Notes: generated by a model not told the origin, from the sequence alone. DNA of 64,000 nt from Fistularia commersonii (GCA_037954325.1 JBBMNZ010000019.1:11787501-11851500); one strand, 5' to 3'. Shown: positions 11,403 to 24,111, counted from the first letter of the stretch. Numbers and translations: made by a program.

Positions 11403-13084
11403 TGAAAGGCTTTAAAAACATTTTGGAGCCATGGTATTGTGTTCCTGATCAAATCATCCATTTTCACTGCACAAACTTATTGGAGGCCATTGTTTTTTTT
11501 TTTTTTTTTTTTTTAGAGTGTACTACATCCAAAAACATCAACAAAAAAAAGAAAAAAAACATCTCTTTTAATTTTCTATTTGAGCGAGGAACAATGCTCA
11601 AACAAGAGACAGTTTCTGTCCAAAAGCAAAGCAGGCGTGCCAAATGAAAAAATGAAAAAATGAAACTGTTTTAGATGTGCCAGTCGCGCACATTAAAAAC
11701 GAAGTGCTATTGTGCGTTGTACAACCCTGGTGGGACGTGTTCATGTGCAAAGTGCCACCCTCTGATTATTCCCCGCGACTGAAGCCTGTTTCGATTGGCC
11801 GATGGGTTGCATTGTCAGACGCGTGAACAGGCCACGGCCTCCGAGATGAGTGTTTGTTCGGCTCAGGCCACGGCATAAACAGCAAAGGAGGCAGAGGATC
11901 TCATGAGGGGAGAAGCACTCATTGATAGAGAGGGTTTTGTTTTTTTTGTTTGTTTGTTTTTCACGCAGATACCTGTGCTCATAGTAACCGAGTTCAGGGA
12001 ATACTCCTATATTTCCACGTGAAGGGAGAAAAAATATAAAATTTCAAAAAGATGTGAAAAGAAATGCAGAGATAGCAGCAAATGTGATTGATGAGAAATT
12101 CGTCTTCAAGAACTGCGAGAGCACCGATGGATTGTCGTCATCGGCGTCTCGTGTCACAGCGCGTCTTTGAATGACAAAAAAAAAAAAAAGTAAACAGAAT
12201 ACATAAATTTATTGTCATTCTAATTCGGTATCAGCTTTCAATGAGCAGCTGTGTCATTTTGCAGAGTGGTGGCGGTAGAGTGGTGGCTGGGGGAAAGGCT
12301 GGGTATCGCGCACGTGAGGAAAAGATTGGGACTTGGGAACAATGTGGCAAATTAGAACAGGGAGTTGGGGGGATGTTTAGCACGGGAGGCGTCAAAGGTG
12401 CCGAGACATTTGTAAGAAAATGCCACTTTGGTCTCTGATGACGTCCCCGGTGACTCGCATGTTGCCGTCAAACGGACAGCGCTCTGAGAAACATCTGCTC
12501 CGCTTTGTCTCTCACTGAACAGGAACCATTAGCCACCAGACAAATGAGAAAATAAATAAAAACAAAAACATGTCGTGCGATTGAAACACTTCCAAGCGGG
12601 GCCCACTGTTTAAAAAAAATACCTGAAAAGTAGTATAACAAGCAAGAACACTTTCTTTTGAAGAAAACTTGTAATGAGCGCTAGGCTAGTCCCTACAATG
12701 CCATAAGTTTACGCTGCTAACGGATATCCCATAATGCATCTCTCTCATTCCTCCCACCGTTGTGATCCTTCCTGCACTCGTGTCCATTATCAAATTGGAC
12801 AGTAACCTCATATCTTCTCCCGAGTCTCTGGGCTCTCTCATTTTTACAGGTTCCCAGGAGGCGTGGCTTGATCTACTGCAGCAGTCTCACCGGGCATCCG
12901 CAATTGTTACGTTTTATGAATATTAAAGCTATTAATGTATCATTTCAGCTATTACCATTTAACTGTCAGCGCGGTAGTAATTAGTAGAATGAAATAATTT
13001 GTGCCTGTCCCTCCCGACTGTCATCCAACCCTCCACCCCCATCTGTATCACACGATTCCTTTCAATCTTTGCTGTCCTTCTCTT
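11403..13084. other. No gene recognised
   Basis: Poly(T) at 11491-11514 and poly(A) at 12177-12189. The stretch 12895-12990 is AT-rich with homeodomain-like core words. No coding feature is supported. Confidence 0.5.
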
Positions 13085-13312
13085 TCTAGGTCTTTACCCC
13101 AACTGGTTGAGGCAGAAGGCTGCCCACCTTGAGCTGTTCAAGGATTCTGGCCAGGTAAAAAAGCTGTGTTTCCTCATGGCTGCCGCCAAAATGCTTGCTC
13201 ACGAGGGGGGGAATCATCTGCATATCATCTTAAAGAGCGCTGGTCAACACCTGCTCTCCACGGCAAGTGTCATCAGAAAACCCTGTTGTGATTTACTACA
13301 TAAATAAAATCT
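13085..13312 (+). mobile_element. C-type short repeat, full-length-like
   Basis: The copy reads ctaggtctttaccccaactg, gttgaggcagaaggctgccc, accttgagctgttc, then aaaatgcttgctcacgaggggg, gcgctggtcaacacctgctctcca, then agtgtcatcagaaaaccctgttgtgatttactacataaataaaat. The 3' end with rtgatttRcgctAtAtaaataaaat is the usual teleost form of this family. Three other copies occur in the window. Confidence 0.7.
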
Positions 13313-13399
13313 TGCCTCGACCAGTGTAAAACACTAGCAATACGAGCGGGAGCGTTATTTAGCTGCGCTGATCTGTTTGCGATTCAATCTTAGAAAATG

Positions 13400-13401
13400 A
13401 A

Positions 13402-13432
<31 letters not shown>
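13400..13432. repeat. (AAAG)n microsatellite
   Basis: About eight AAAG units. Confidence 0.95.
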
Positions 13433-13625
13433 GTAAGAAAGCAATTCTTTATCCGGATTATCTCGATGTTGCAGTCAGCTTTCCGTCTCTGGAGGTTTTA
13501 GAAAGTGCTATTTTTTTTTTTTTTAATGTTCTCAGAGGCAGAAGAAAATGACTGGTCTGAGGACGTAGCGCCACTAAAATTGCGCATTCGCCGCGTGCAT
13601 GTGGCTTTTTCAGGTGCATGTCCAC

Positions 13626-13660
13626 GCACACACACACACACTCACACACACACACACATT
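13626..13660. repeat. (CA)n microsatellite
   Basis: About 17 CA units with one ctc interruption. Confidence 0.95.
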
Positions 13661-13699
13661 CATGTGGGTGGGACAGGCTTGGGAATGGAAGATATCTAA

Positions 13700-14092
13700 G
13701 CAGAGACACAGGCAGGAGAGAGGAAGAGAGAGACAGATAATGAGAACCAGGGGGAGGTGATGCTGGCATGGGGAGAAGGAGATAGAGACCAGAAATAGAC
13801 ATGCAAAGTGCAAGGTGTTGAGTCAGAAAATGAAAGAAGAGATGGCAGGCATGGGAGGGAAGGAGGGAGGGAGGGAGGAAGAAGAGGGGTGGGGGTGAAG
13901 AGAAAGTAAGGGGAATGAAAATGTGCAAGAAACATGGAAGGGGTAAGAAAGAGGGGGAGGAAGGCAAAGGAAAATTTGTAGAGGAAGACGTGGAGTGCGA
14001 GGGAAAGCTCGGGGAGGGAAAGAAAGAAATGTGAAAAGAGGGCGAGGAAGAGTGAGACGCGAAGACAGAACAAGAGAAGGAGGTAGGGGGGC
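13700..14092. repeat. Polypurine tract with G-quadruplex motif
   Basis: Nearly 400 bases are strongly purine-biased on the plus strand. A core at 13853-13889 is pure purine and contains five GGG runs separated by one to five bases. The complementary pyrimidine strand produces long serine/proline/phenylalanine-rich open frames (up to 212 codons) that are not genes. Confidence 0.8.
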
Positions 14093-14718
14093 GCACAAGA
14101 ATACATGTGAGGTTGAGTCACACTGGGAAATGAGAACAAGCTGAGAGCATACGGAATTACAGCATCAAGGGCGGAGTGACGCACGCACACGCGCACGCAC
14201 ACACATACGCACACAATCCCTTTGCATACGTGATGAGGCCATGCACGTCCCTGGTGCGGAGTGGAAGAGCGAGGGCAAAGAGTACTTATAAAAAACATAA
14301 AAGATAAAAAAAAAAGAGAGGCAGGGGGTTAGGATGGAGATGGAGGATGGAGAAGCTTGAAACGCAACATGCTTCCAAGGAAAAAAAAAAAAATCATGGC
14401 GATGTACCTACAAACACGTGCACGCCCTTTAAAGCCACATCAATATTTTCTTTCCTTTACCTGGCCCTTTTCTGAACGACATTCCTTATTCATGGCGGCA
14501 TCTGGAGTGCCCCGGGAGCGCGGGTGACCGGGAGAGTAGGGGCGAGCGGGGGGAGTGATAATGGCCGTGGAGGGACGTGGAAAAAAAATTCACGTAATAA
14601 CACTGCGATGTTACATAATCAACCCGGAGATTTAACAGTTTCAAGACAGTAATACACGTGATAATAGGATTACCGATACATGGAGAGGATTGGTTTGGAA
14701 GCGGGTGCTTGGAAAGTG

Positions 14719-14905
14719 TGTTTGGTTTTTGGGGACTGCGTCTCAGTTGGTAAACCGGAGCATCCCTCCAATGCCAAAGGGTTGGTAGTTTGATCCCCAG
14801 CTCCTTCTGTCTGCACTCCAGGATGCCCTCGGGCAAGACACCGAACCCCCCCCAGTTGCTCCCGATGGTCTGGTGAGCACCTCGACCCAACCGCACCTGA
14901 ACACC
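14719..14905 (+). mobile_element. B-type tRNA-derived SINE-like repeat
   Basis: The first 70 bases resemble a tRNA. There is an A-box-like word (gtctcagttggtaaaccgg) and a B-box-like word (ggtagtttgatcccc) at tRNA spacing. They are followed by ctgcactccaggatgccctcgggcaagacac, cgaacc, ccagttgctcccgatggtc and tggtgagcacctcga. This is the clearest tRNA-like head among the B copies. No tRNA gene is implied, because the acceptor stem does not pair well. Confidence 0.75.
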
Positions 14906-17900
14906 ATCCAGTAGGAGGTTATATCCGGGTCAAAACCCAGGGGTCAAAACCCTCTCATTCTCGATTTCTACTTACATTTTGATAAAAAGCGTATAAATAA
15001 CAGAGACGTTTCATTGACGTTCTACAGCATTTCGCGCCGTAACGTGATAGTATGTTTTCCATCTTATCTTCCCGAAGCACATGTGATAAGACGGCAAAAG
15101 ATGACATTTACCCGGAGATTTCCGTGTTCGGGGATTACGACGACGCCATACGCAACGCCGCTGATTATTCAGGTGAAATATTAATGCGGACCGGAGTGAA
15201 GTGAGGCGGATGACAATGAGGCAGTGGCATCTGAGAGGCAAAATGAGATTTCAAGAATGGGCTATGAAATCTGTAGTATACAATCTCGCTCTCTGGGACT
15301 GGAATACTTATCAGGCCCGCCGTCCATCCTGATGAACTGTCACTCTGTCGCCATGGTTACGGTGCTGCTCTCAGAGCAGCGGGCAAACATTTGCTGCTTT
15401 TGTTTGAAGTTGAAAAGGTCCAGGCAAAAAACGGGAATGTATGCAGATTCCAACACGGGGTCGGATATTTTAAAAATGCATTTTTGAATTTTATTCGGCA
15501 CCATCAGGAAGTTCCAAGATGGAATGCATTCCGAACAAGTCATCCAGTTTGGATTACCACAAGGCAGCTCCTGTTTGCCAGTCTGTTGTTGGACGATATG
15601 TAGTTTCTTCCTTTGCGGCTCGGGGCCAATGAGACAGACCGATGTGGAATACCTGGAAAAGCTGATTACATGACAACAGAGTTCTGATCAAACAATGCCT
15701 TCTTGTTCAGGAGAACCTTGGCTTACCAATTTAATTTGTTATTTTGCTCGGCTCGCGAACTGGATCAATTTTCCCTTGTGAAATCAATGTGATTCCCAAT
15801 GATCTGTTCTCCGGCACTCTTTTGAAACCTTTTTACGGGTTTATTTGTGGCAAAAATACAGAGAGGAATTAAAGATAACCTTAATTATTGCTGGGTTTCA
15901 AGTTTCTGTTTCTTTCTTGCCAGCAGTTCCCAGCATTTCCTTCACTAAATCGGCAAAAGTGAAGTCTTCTCACATATGACACCCTCGCTAACGTTACCTC
16001 CAGCAGGCTGTCTCTCATTAATCCAAACTAACAATAACTTTGCATTGTTAACATAGTATTTAGCGCATCTTGATTTAGCCATGCCGAGACCTGTAACGAA
16101 AACACCACTCTCATATTCGCCTATTATTTTCTTTGTCAAATTGAATGTAATTCTTAACTTCTTCTTAACACCATTACCGCTAGCAATTTTAACTTTTTTA
16201 GTGACCATAATGAGGGCAAACTTGCTGAAAAAAGCACAAAAAAGTGTTATAATAGAAGAACACAACGATGAACGATATCAACAACAGGGAATATTACGCA
16301 AGACTGCCGCTACACTACAATGCAGAAAGCCTGTTGGTTTGTTTGTTTGCGTGTTTGTGCACCGAGGATTGTTTGCAGCTCAGTCCAAAATCTGATAGAA
16401 AACTCTGTAGGCCGATTTGTTCGTGACTGGGGCGTTCCTGAGCTGAGGCTGTTCTGTATTGCGAAGAAGTTTTGCCGCCCCCACTTCCAATAAGAGACAT
16501 TTTTTCGGAAGGTTATCTAAATGGCACATGTGGCAGAAAAGGACACAATTCCCCTTTTTCTTAGACTTCTTCCAGGGTGACAGGAGGTGTGATGGATGCC
16601 TTCTACTTATCATTGACACGCATTGAGATTTCCACCCCAACTGAACACCCATGGGGAATGAAATCTGAATTTGGAAGTTGCGCCTTTTTTCACATCCTAC
16701 TGATCGGTCAGCACCGATGGCTACTGGCTAACTCACAGCATCCACGTCCGAAAGACCCGTTTTTATAGATAACCTGGAAGTGGGGGAGGGGGGGCACTTA
16801 ATTTCTATTGACTTTCTAATTGGTTGCCTGGGTAACATCGTCTGTTTTTTCTATAAGTATCACTCTCAGGATGTAAACTAAAACAATTCGTACCAGCCCA
16901 GCTTATGTAATCATTTTTTTTTTTTTTTTAATGTACGGTCTTCAGTTTTCTGAGACTGCTCCTCATCTCTCTCTATGTCTCTCTCTCGTTCCTCTTCTCT
17001 CTGAACGCGAGGAGCTCTGAATTCATTCCTGTGCCAACGAAGAACCGTGGAGAACTCACTCTGACCTTTCTGGTCCTTGCGCAAAGTGAATACAGCTGTA
17101 TTTCTGAATAATGATGAAACTGTACGAAGCTTTTTCGACCACCGGGGGAGTCAATGTTCCAGAAATATAAAAAAAAATTTTATATATAACCTGTCCGGTT
17201 TTCCTCATTTTTCTACTTTTGCTCTCGCATTTGCCTCGGGCAACTGTGTTTTTGGGTTTTTTGGGCGTCCGCCGCCTCCTCCTCCAACTCCTGCTCCGGT
17301 GTCCCATCAAGTCTGCCTATCCACAGCGCATCAGCGCTGGCTCCCTTCCAGCTTCCAACAGAATGTCACCTCACGCCTCCACCTAGCCTGTCAAACACTC
17401 ACCTTTGTCTGCGGATCATCTCCACCCCTCCACTGGACCACCCTCGCCTCTCCTCGCTCACCTTGACCCCCCCCTCCCCCTTTAGCTGACTTGCCAGCTG
17501 CAATATACATCAGGTAAAACCTTCGGAGCCTGTAAATCGCACATGTTACAACAAGGGATGGGGAGGAGAGAAGACCACAGTGTGTGTGTGTGTGTGTGTG
17601 TGACATCTTGGGGTCACTTCAAACAGCATTGTTCAGCCTGAAACATTGTCACTTTCAACATTAGAAAGCGCAAGCAAACATCTTCAATTAGCGGTGGGTC
17701 CCCAACGTAGCAGGATGCATCTGCAAAACCGCGAGGGTTGTGTTTTCGTGCGAGTGACTGGAAGTTGCGCGTAACTGGTGATGACAATGTCAGCGGGAGC
17801 ATCTGGGAAACGCTTTCGGGGTGTAACGGAGTGTGCGTCAATACACCCTCCGGTGTTTGTGTTGTGTGAATTTATACGTGAAATAGGTTTGTGTATGAAC

Positions 17901-18458
17901 GTGGCGTCTTTAAAAAAACACAGCAAGGTGATTCCGGGATCTGGCGGAGTGTGTCTGTTTGCGACGGGGATGTCTCCTGTCCTTAGGAGACGGAGCTGCG
18001 GCTGCAACGGGATAGAACGATGGCTGTTGAATCTTAGAGGGTTCCTCCGGTTTCACAAAAACCGAAAGCGGGACTCGATTATATGACGAAACCACGCAGC
18101 GGTTATCTGCCGCCTATTAGCATGCGGCACCTCGTCGCTATCATCACCATCCTCGTGGGCCTCCTACGAGACGACCCGCGGCGGCGCTTTTCCCCTTCAC
18201 TTCTCGAATTTGTTCAAAATACGCTCGCCCCGGCCCTCTCGGAAGCGTCGAGGATCATTGGAGAGCAGAGGATCTCTTAAAGCTGATGAGATGAGGTGGG
18301 GGGGTGGGGCGCCATTGATGATGAGATACACTCAATTAAACAGGATAGGGTTCTACCGTGCCTCGGGGAGCTATGCTAAACCAGCAGGAAGAGTGATCTG
18401 CAAGGGAGGAGGAAGATTTATAATATTTGTGGTCTATGTATATGTACAGGGGCTTTCG

Positions 18459-18489
<31 letters not shown>

Positions 18490-19639
18490 TGAGCCTCACA
18501 GCCATGACAAATATATCAGGACGCTAAGCAGACCGTATATGATGGGCTAGGGTTTGCGCACGCGTGCGCAGAGCGGGGTGAGCTACGGCCCCCCGGAGAC
18601 GGGCGAAGGCGATCATATGTTGACAACGCGTCCTGATAGGTGTGATAAATGCTCCGGCACGTCTGTGTCAAAGTGAAGGGTGATAATGTGTAATTTCTTG
18701 AAAGGGCTCCTCGGGGGGATGAACGTTGAGATATTCATAGCAAATGAGAAATGAATGGAGAGTCGGAGAGGAAGAGGGAAAGATAGAGAGAGAGGGCGAA
18801 GAGGTAGAAGTTCGTCGGGAACTGGGAATATGGGCAGACGAAAACAAATAAGTCGATTAGTCAAATAGACAGAGGAAGCCTTGTAATCCTTGTAAGCTAT
18901 TTTCCGGCAGGCGAGAACACACATGTCCGTGTGATGTGCACAGGTGATCCCAAAAGGGGGTTGGAGATCTGCAGCACATCCACACGCTAACTGTCCAAAT
19001 CACTCAGTATTATTAACTTGGAGGACAGACGAAGCGGTCACGCGGATGAGTCATCATCACCTTTTAATGATTTGATTTTTTTTTTTGCATGTACTGCTGA
19101 GAGCAAAAACACCGAAAGCATGAAATTTAAAGAGCCGACTTCAACATGGGGGGGTGGGTTCCTTTAAAATTCAATAATGGCAGATGTTTGGGGGTTCACT
19201 TATAATTTATGTCGATCTGTTTGTGCCGCGTTGACTGCAGGGCGGATGTTTGTGAGCTGAATACCGTAAACTGTGGGTGTATTATTAGTTTGCATCTTCT
19301 CCCTGTGGCCATGGCGCTGACCAAAAAAAGTGAAATAGGAGAGGGCGCAGCTGCTCTTTTAATTTTTTGGGGGAGCTGAACCCTGCAGTCAATTCTATCC
19401 CACGTTCTCTTCTTCTATTGCTATAATTTTCAAAGCGTGACAGATACATCAGTCAAGCAATTTGACCGACCAGGGCTGACCATTCACAGAGCGTTAGATA
19501 TCTCAGGTGATGCTTTTTTTTTCCAGATGAATATTTGGGAGACATGTTTATCATCAGGTTGTCAGATGCACGCACACAACATGTGTTTGGCGCAAGCTGG
19601 ATGTCAACCATTTGATATAGAAGTGAGTTGTGGTTTCCG
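14906..19639. other. No gene; longest unique stretch
   Basis: Apart from (TG)n at 17578-17602 and 18457-18485 and poly(T) near 16914-16930, I see no repeat family. CpG-richer patches occur near 17.9-18.3 kb and 18.5-18.6 kb, including a perfect 16-bp palindrome at 18555-18570. Frames of 60-129 codons here have no motif I recognise, so I do not call exons. Confidence 0.45.
18555..18570. other. Perfect 16-bp GC palindrome
   Basis: TGCGCACGCGTGCGCA is its own reverse complement and consists of alternating purine-pyrimidine steps (Z-DNA-prone). It resembles but does not exactly match the NRF1 site (YGCGCAYGCGCR). Confidence 0.6.
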
Positions 19640-19945
19640 AGGGAGGATGGTGATGCTCCCTCCTCACAGTTCCTGGTTCCTGGTTTGATTCCGATTCCAG
19701 CTTCTGCGTGAAGTTTGCGTGTTCATCCCAGGTCAGCGTGGGCTTCCCTCAGGCTATCCGGTTTTCTCCCACAGACCAAAAACATGCAGGAGGTTTACTG
19801 GGGATCCTACTGCGCCTAGACTTTAAATGAAAAAGTGATGTGTGTCTATATGAAATGTGGTTTAATGGACGTATGTCTCCACTTTGATAGTGAAAGGTTG
19901 TGTGATTCTGTATATGGCCCAAGGTGACCCTGGATGAAGGATATC
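19640..19945 (+). mobile_element. A-type repeat
   Basis: Head with ctcctcacagttcctggttcc and ggtttgattccgattcc (B-box-like), then gcgtgaagtttgcgtgttc, gtcagcgtgggcttccctcagg, ttttctcccacagaccaaaaacatgcagg, body units, and the tail ggcccaaggtgaccctgga. The 3' end is degraded. Confidence 0.75.
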
Positions 19946-21039
19946 GTGAATCTCTTAAAATAATCGCCTCGGTCATTTTTTTTTACAAAAATGTTTTTTT
20001 TGCCTAAATCATCTCCTCATGATGCTGACCACCTCTGGCAAAATTGCCTACATCCTCATCCTTAAACAGATTGTGCCATTCTGCCCCTTGAGTAGAAATT
20101 GTCCATGTCAATAGAGTGTCAAATGGTTCAGTTTTTTATGATTCCTGAAAAATCAGAAAAAAATAACTTAGATGATTATTTTAAGAGGATGACAGTATGT
20201 GGTACACCTGCCACCCTGACAGCGAATAAGTGGTATATTGGTACATGAATGACTGGATGGATGCATGAATTAAAATGCCAACAATATACCAAAAATACTA
20301 ATAATAATGATATTGGCTTATCTATTTCAGGCTTAGGTAAGTTACTCATTCTGATAACAAGGCGTTCTGTGAAATCCATTAACTAAAACTTCAGCAACAG
20401 TTATTAACTAACAAGCTCTCTCTGAATTTCGCCATTATTGGATTCTTATTGTATACAGGAGGTCAGTGGTTTGGATACACTCAGCGTTCAGTCCTACATA
20501 CAATGTCAGTCGGTCGATCGGTAAACCTAATAACTGAACTCCCTGTCAGGGAACTGCGGTTCCTTTGTTTTGCTGCTAAGTTATACTATGAATAATCTCT
20601 TTTCAACATGACTAAGTACACCTAATGGGGGATCTTTTATTTTATTTATTTAATACTCTTCAGGGAGATGATTCATTCGGCTAAAATGCATCTGATGGAA
20701 AGGAGCCTCATTAGCTGTTTTTTTTTTTGTTACATTTTCAAAAAAGGCTGCACAAAAACAGCTCGACAAACACCCCGAACCAGCGAAGATGTGGACAAAG
20801 TAGCGGCACTGGGAAGGTAAACAATCTGGGCTTTTTGCTGTTTTTTTTTTTTTTTGATTATGTTTTTACCCTGCTTAAAATCCATAACAGGGCTCACACT
20901 GGAAATATTCCACCAATAGGACCGCAGCCTATTTCCGCTTAGAGAAATTGATGAGCTGCGAACAAATTGACAAAATAATTTGCATTTCATCTCAATGCAA
21001 TTTATTTAATCCTGGCATTTATATTCAAACCTGTTTGCT
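19946..21039. other. Mostly unremarkable sequence
   Basis: A possible scrap of A-type tail lies near 20205-20270 (ccctgacagcgaataagtgg, then ggatggatg). Poly(T) runs occur at 20720-20729 and 20840-20855. No coding feature is supported. Confidence 0.45.
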
Positions 21040-21232
21040 GATAAGCTCAAGGCTAGTCAGATATTATTTATATGGCGCCGAAACAGAACAGAGTTGTTTG
21101 ATGACACTTTCCATGAGGAGCAGGTCCAAACCCCACTTTTTAACATGGTATACAGAACCCAAAGTTCTCCCGCAGGAGCCAAGCTCAATTTTGGCAGCTT
21201 TCTGTCTTGACTGGTTGGTGTAGACAATAATA
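21040..21232 (-). mobile_element. C-type repeat
   Basis: In reverse orientation it reads ttatttatatggcgccgaaa, gacactttccatgaggagcaggtcc, then agttctcccgcaggagcc, tttggcagctttctgtcttgac and tggttggtgtaga. This is the same ordered set of words as 13085-13312 on the opposite strand. Confidence 0.7.
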
Positions 21233-21428
21233 CCTGCAACGCTGAAAGTTACACAAATTAAATTTTTTGCCACTAAAGTAACTCAAAGTTCATTACCAAA
21301 GAGAGTGGGAGCCCCTTGTTTTCATCATGACTGAGGCAGAATCAGTGGCTGAATTTGGTTGAATCATCCTGCATCTTGAGGAAGACTTGGTTCTTCCAGA
21401 TCCGCAAGTTCAAAGGAAATGTTTAGAC

Positions 21429-22030
21429 CAGTGGTCCCCAAACTATGACCCGGGGGCCGCACACGGCCCACCTCCACATTTTGCCCGGCCCCCGAACAAT
21501 ACCAGGGATGCATCATGATTTTATAACTATAACGCAAATAACAATACAATTATAATCATAATGAAATCTGCTGGGATAAAATCCGTTCTACGACCATACA
21601 GGTAGTGAAATGGGTTTGTGTTTGTAGGTGTTGGTATCAGTTTGGTTTCATAACCTGCTTCTTTTCTGGTTTTCACAGTTAATTTTATATGAGAGAGCTG
21701 CAAACAGTTGTTTCTACAAGAAAGTTAATGTTCGTTGGTCTGCTTTTCTGTGACAAACTTGAAAAGGGTTATTTGGTTGTTATTTATAACACCATAAATG
21801 GTGTTATTTATTTCATTTATAATGTTATTATTTATTTTCTGATTTTCTTTTCCTGTCAAGATCCCAGAAAGGGTTAATTTTTGGTTACATGTGGCTTTCT
21901 GGAAAACAATAAATGTTTACATTTAGACACCTCTGTGATGGTCACACTTTTTGTTACAAACTGGCCCAGCGCCTGTTCAGAGAAGGGAAAAGTTATTTGG
22001 CCCTCGCAGGGAAAAGTTTGGGGACCTCTG
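21429..22030. mobile_element. Non-autonomous hAT element with 8-bp target duplication
   Basis: The ends are CAGTGGTCCCCAAACT at 21429 and, inverted, AGTTTGGGGACCTCTG at 22030, matching at 15 of 16 positions. The element is flanked on both sides by an exact copy of GTTTAGAC (21421-21428 and 22031-22038), the 8-bp duplication expected of hAT transposition. Just inside the left end lies the ccgggggccgcacacggccc block often seen in these elements. The 602-bp interior is AT-rich and encodes no transposase, so movement must have depended on an enzyme supplied elsewhere. Confidence 0.9.
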
Positions 22031-22038
22031 GTTTAGAC

Positions 22039-22594
22039 TCTATAAAGATAATCAGTTACATTAGTGTCACTTTTGATGGTTGTACAATCTAACCCCTGTT
22101 CCTCGGCCCTGTGAGGCCTTGTGCGTCATTCCTGACGCTCAACGGTTTTGCCTGGAACATACTAAAAACATATTTCTTGAGATAAAGCAGTTTTCTGATG
22201 TCTTTGTGAAGGAGGTTTATCTTGGGCTACCATTCATTCACCTAATGTCGCTACCTAGCACAGGAGTTAACTGAGATATTAAACCCAGTATAGAGACAAG
22301 TGAAGCGAGTGGACGAGAGGAATTCAGTACAGCATCAGTGGTTGAAGGGGCTCGCAGCCACCCCCTGACCCTCCACGCGGAGATGGGGGGGGTCAACAAG
22401 TCTCTGGTCGAGGTGGAAATGAGTAACTGGCGGAGCCTGTCAGAACACATGGCTGAGAAGTCATTAGCTAATAGTGGAGGAGCTTCCCAGCCAAAGTAAT
22501 GACATCCTCATTACTACGCTGCGTGTGCCCCGCCCAACCGATGGGCCCTTGCTGGGCCTTTGTGAAGACAATGATGCACAAATAGACAGCGCCC

Positions 22595-22629
<35 letters not shown>

Positions 22630-23010
22630 ACTTGCAGAAAAATGATCGTGCAGAAAAGAAAACAGACATGCATACCATCCCCTCCTAATGCATGCAAACA
22701 CACAAACATCTGTAATCTAATACACGGGAGGGGCTCGTTAAGAGAGGACTCAATTTAGAGAGTGAGAGACGGAGAGAGAGAAGACGAAAAATAGTGCACA
22801 AAGTGAGAGACTATTCTATCCATCTCTCCATTCTTCTGCACGCATGACTGCCACCTCAAAATATGCCATCTGCTTATCACAGCACGGAGTGACGAGGCTA
22901 CGTGAAGCGTAATATCACAGCTGCATAAATAATGTAGCCTGTGCGCGCTGCGTGTAGTAAAGCACAGCTTTATTCTTCAGCCGTTTTTTTTTTTTTCTTT
23001 TTTCAAAGAG

Positions 23011-23041
<31 letters not shown>

Positions 23042-23627
23042 AACACACAGAGCTTCAATTTACAAAGATGGTAGGTAAAGAAAACAAGGACAAAAGTTAG
23101 AGAGCAGATGCAGAGAAAGCAATGAGGCCCAGATGCAGCATCGGTGAAGTGCTCGTATTTATGTGTGTGTGTGTGTGTATGTGTGTGTGTGTGTGTGTAT
23201 GTGTGTTTCAGAGTAGCAGCGATTGCCGGGAGGATAGGACCATCTCTGAGGGCGAATGAACTATAGCTGAACCATGTTTCATTTGGCACCTGTCTCCTTG
23301 GCAGATGAGACCTCCTCAGTATTTTGTAGTCTGAGAGTGAGGAACGCTTGCGTTTTGTCATCTTGCAAAACACCTTCTCTGCATGAACGCTGCTCTCGAG
23401 AGTTCAATGCAGCCTGTGGAAAGGGTTTTACAGATGGGAAGTAAACGCAGTGGATTTTGGTGGCATTCCTGGATGAGCCAGCAACACAGACCAGTCATGT
23501 CACCAACTGTTCAGGATCGGATGTTGGTTCCCCGTGTTCAATGGTAAGACAGGAATAAGGCCTTGGGAGGCATCGGTTTATATCCAATAAGGTGTGACTG
23601 TTATATGAGATTCATTTGTCAGCCAAA
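22039..23627. other. No gene called; simple repeats
   Basis: Poly(T) of about 26 bases at 22600-22625, (CA)n at 23009-23048 and (TG)n at 23161-23207. A weakly interesting plus-strand open frame (about 22272-22490, ending TAA) is described in the findings. Confidence 0.5.
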
Positions 23628-23935
23628 TCCCTTATCCTGCACTCAGGTGGGAGCCTAACCCAGTTATCATTGGGCGAGGGGGGGTTTCATCCTGGACCGG
23701 TTGCAAGTTGATCACAGGGCAACATATAAAGACGCACAACCATTCACTCTCTCATTCACATGTTTGGGCAACGATGGTTCGGAAGTTGACCTACTGTTTT
23801 TGGACCGTGGGAGGAAACTGGAAATGGGGAGAACATGCGTACTCTACACAGAAAGGCCACCCGTCGGAATCGGATCGGGAGCCTTCTTGCTGTGAGGTGG
23901 AGTTGCTAATCGTTGCCTTACCATGCGTAATATGG
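23628..23935 (-). mobile_element. A-type repeat
   Basis: Reverse orientation: cttatcctgcactcagg, atcattgggcgaggggg, catcctggaccggttgcaag, cattcactctctcattcaca (one body unit), ctgtttttggaccgtgggag, ggagaacatgcgtactc, cacagaaaggccacccgt, cggaatcggatcgggagcc and ttcttgctgtgaggtgg. The copy is nearly complete from tail to head. Confidence 0.85.
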
Positions 23936-24111
23936 ATGTGGTCACAGGTAGAAACGCAGAGTTAGAATATAACAGCTATCATTCAGACTTCTTATAGCCT
24001 TCATCAGTCAATGCAATTTTTGAATTGATCAATTATGTGTTGAGTTTTGAACATTTAGGAAAAAGGGAGAAACAAGCATGAGTCTTCATGTTCTCCACGT
24101 TTTTGTCAGTC

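Noticed and set aside
13458..14298. Minus-strand open frames of 200 and 212 codons rich in serine, proline and phenylalanine
   Set aside because: They are the pyrimidine strand of the polypurine tract plus CA repeats. Two frames are open at once, as expected for low complexity.
14719..14795. tRNA gene
   Set aside because: A- and B-box-like words are present, but stems do not pair and the rest is a B-type repeat. It is a tRNA-derived repeat head.
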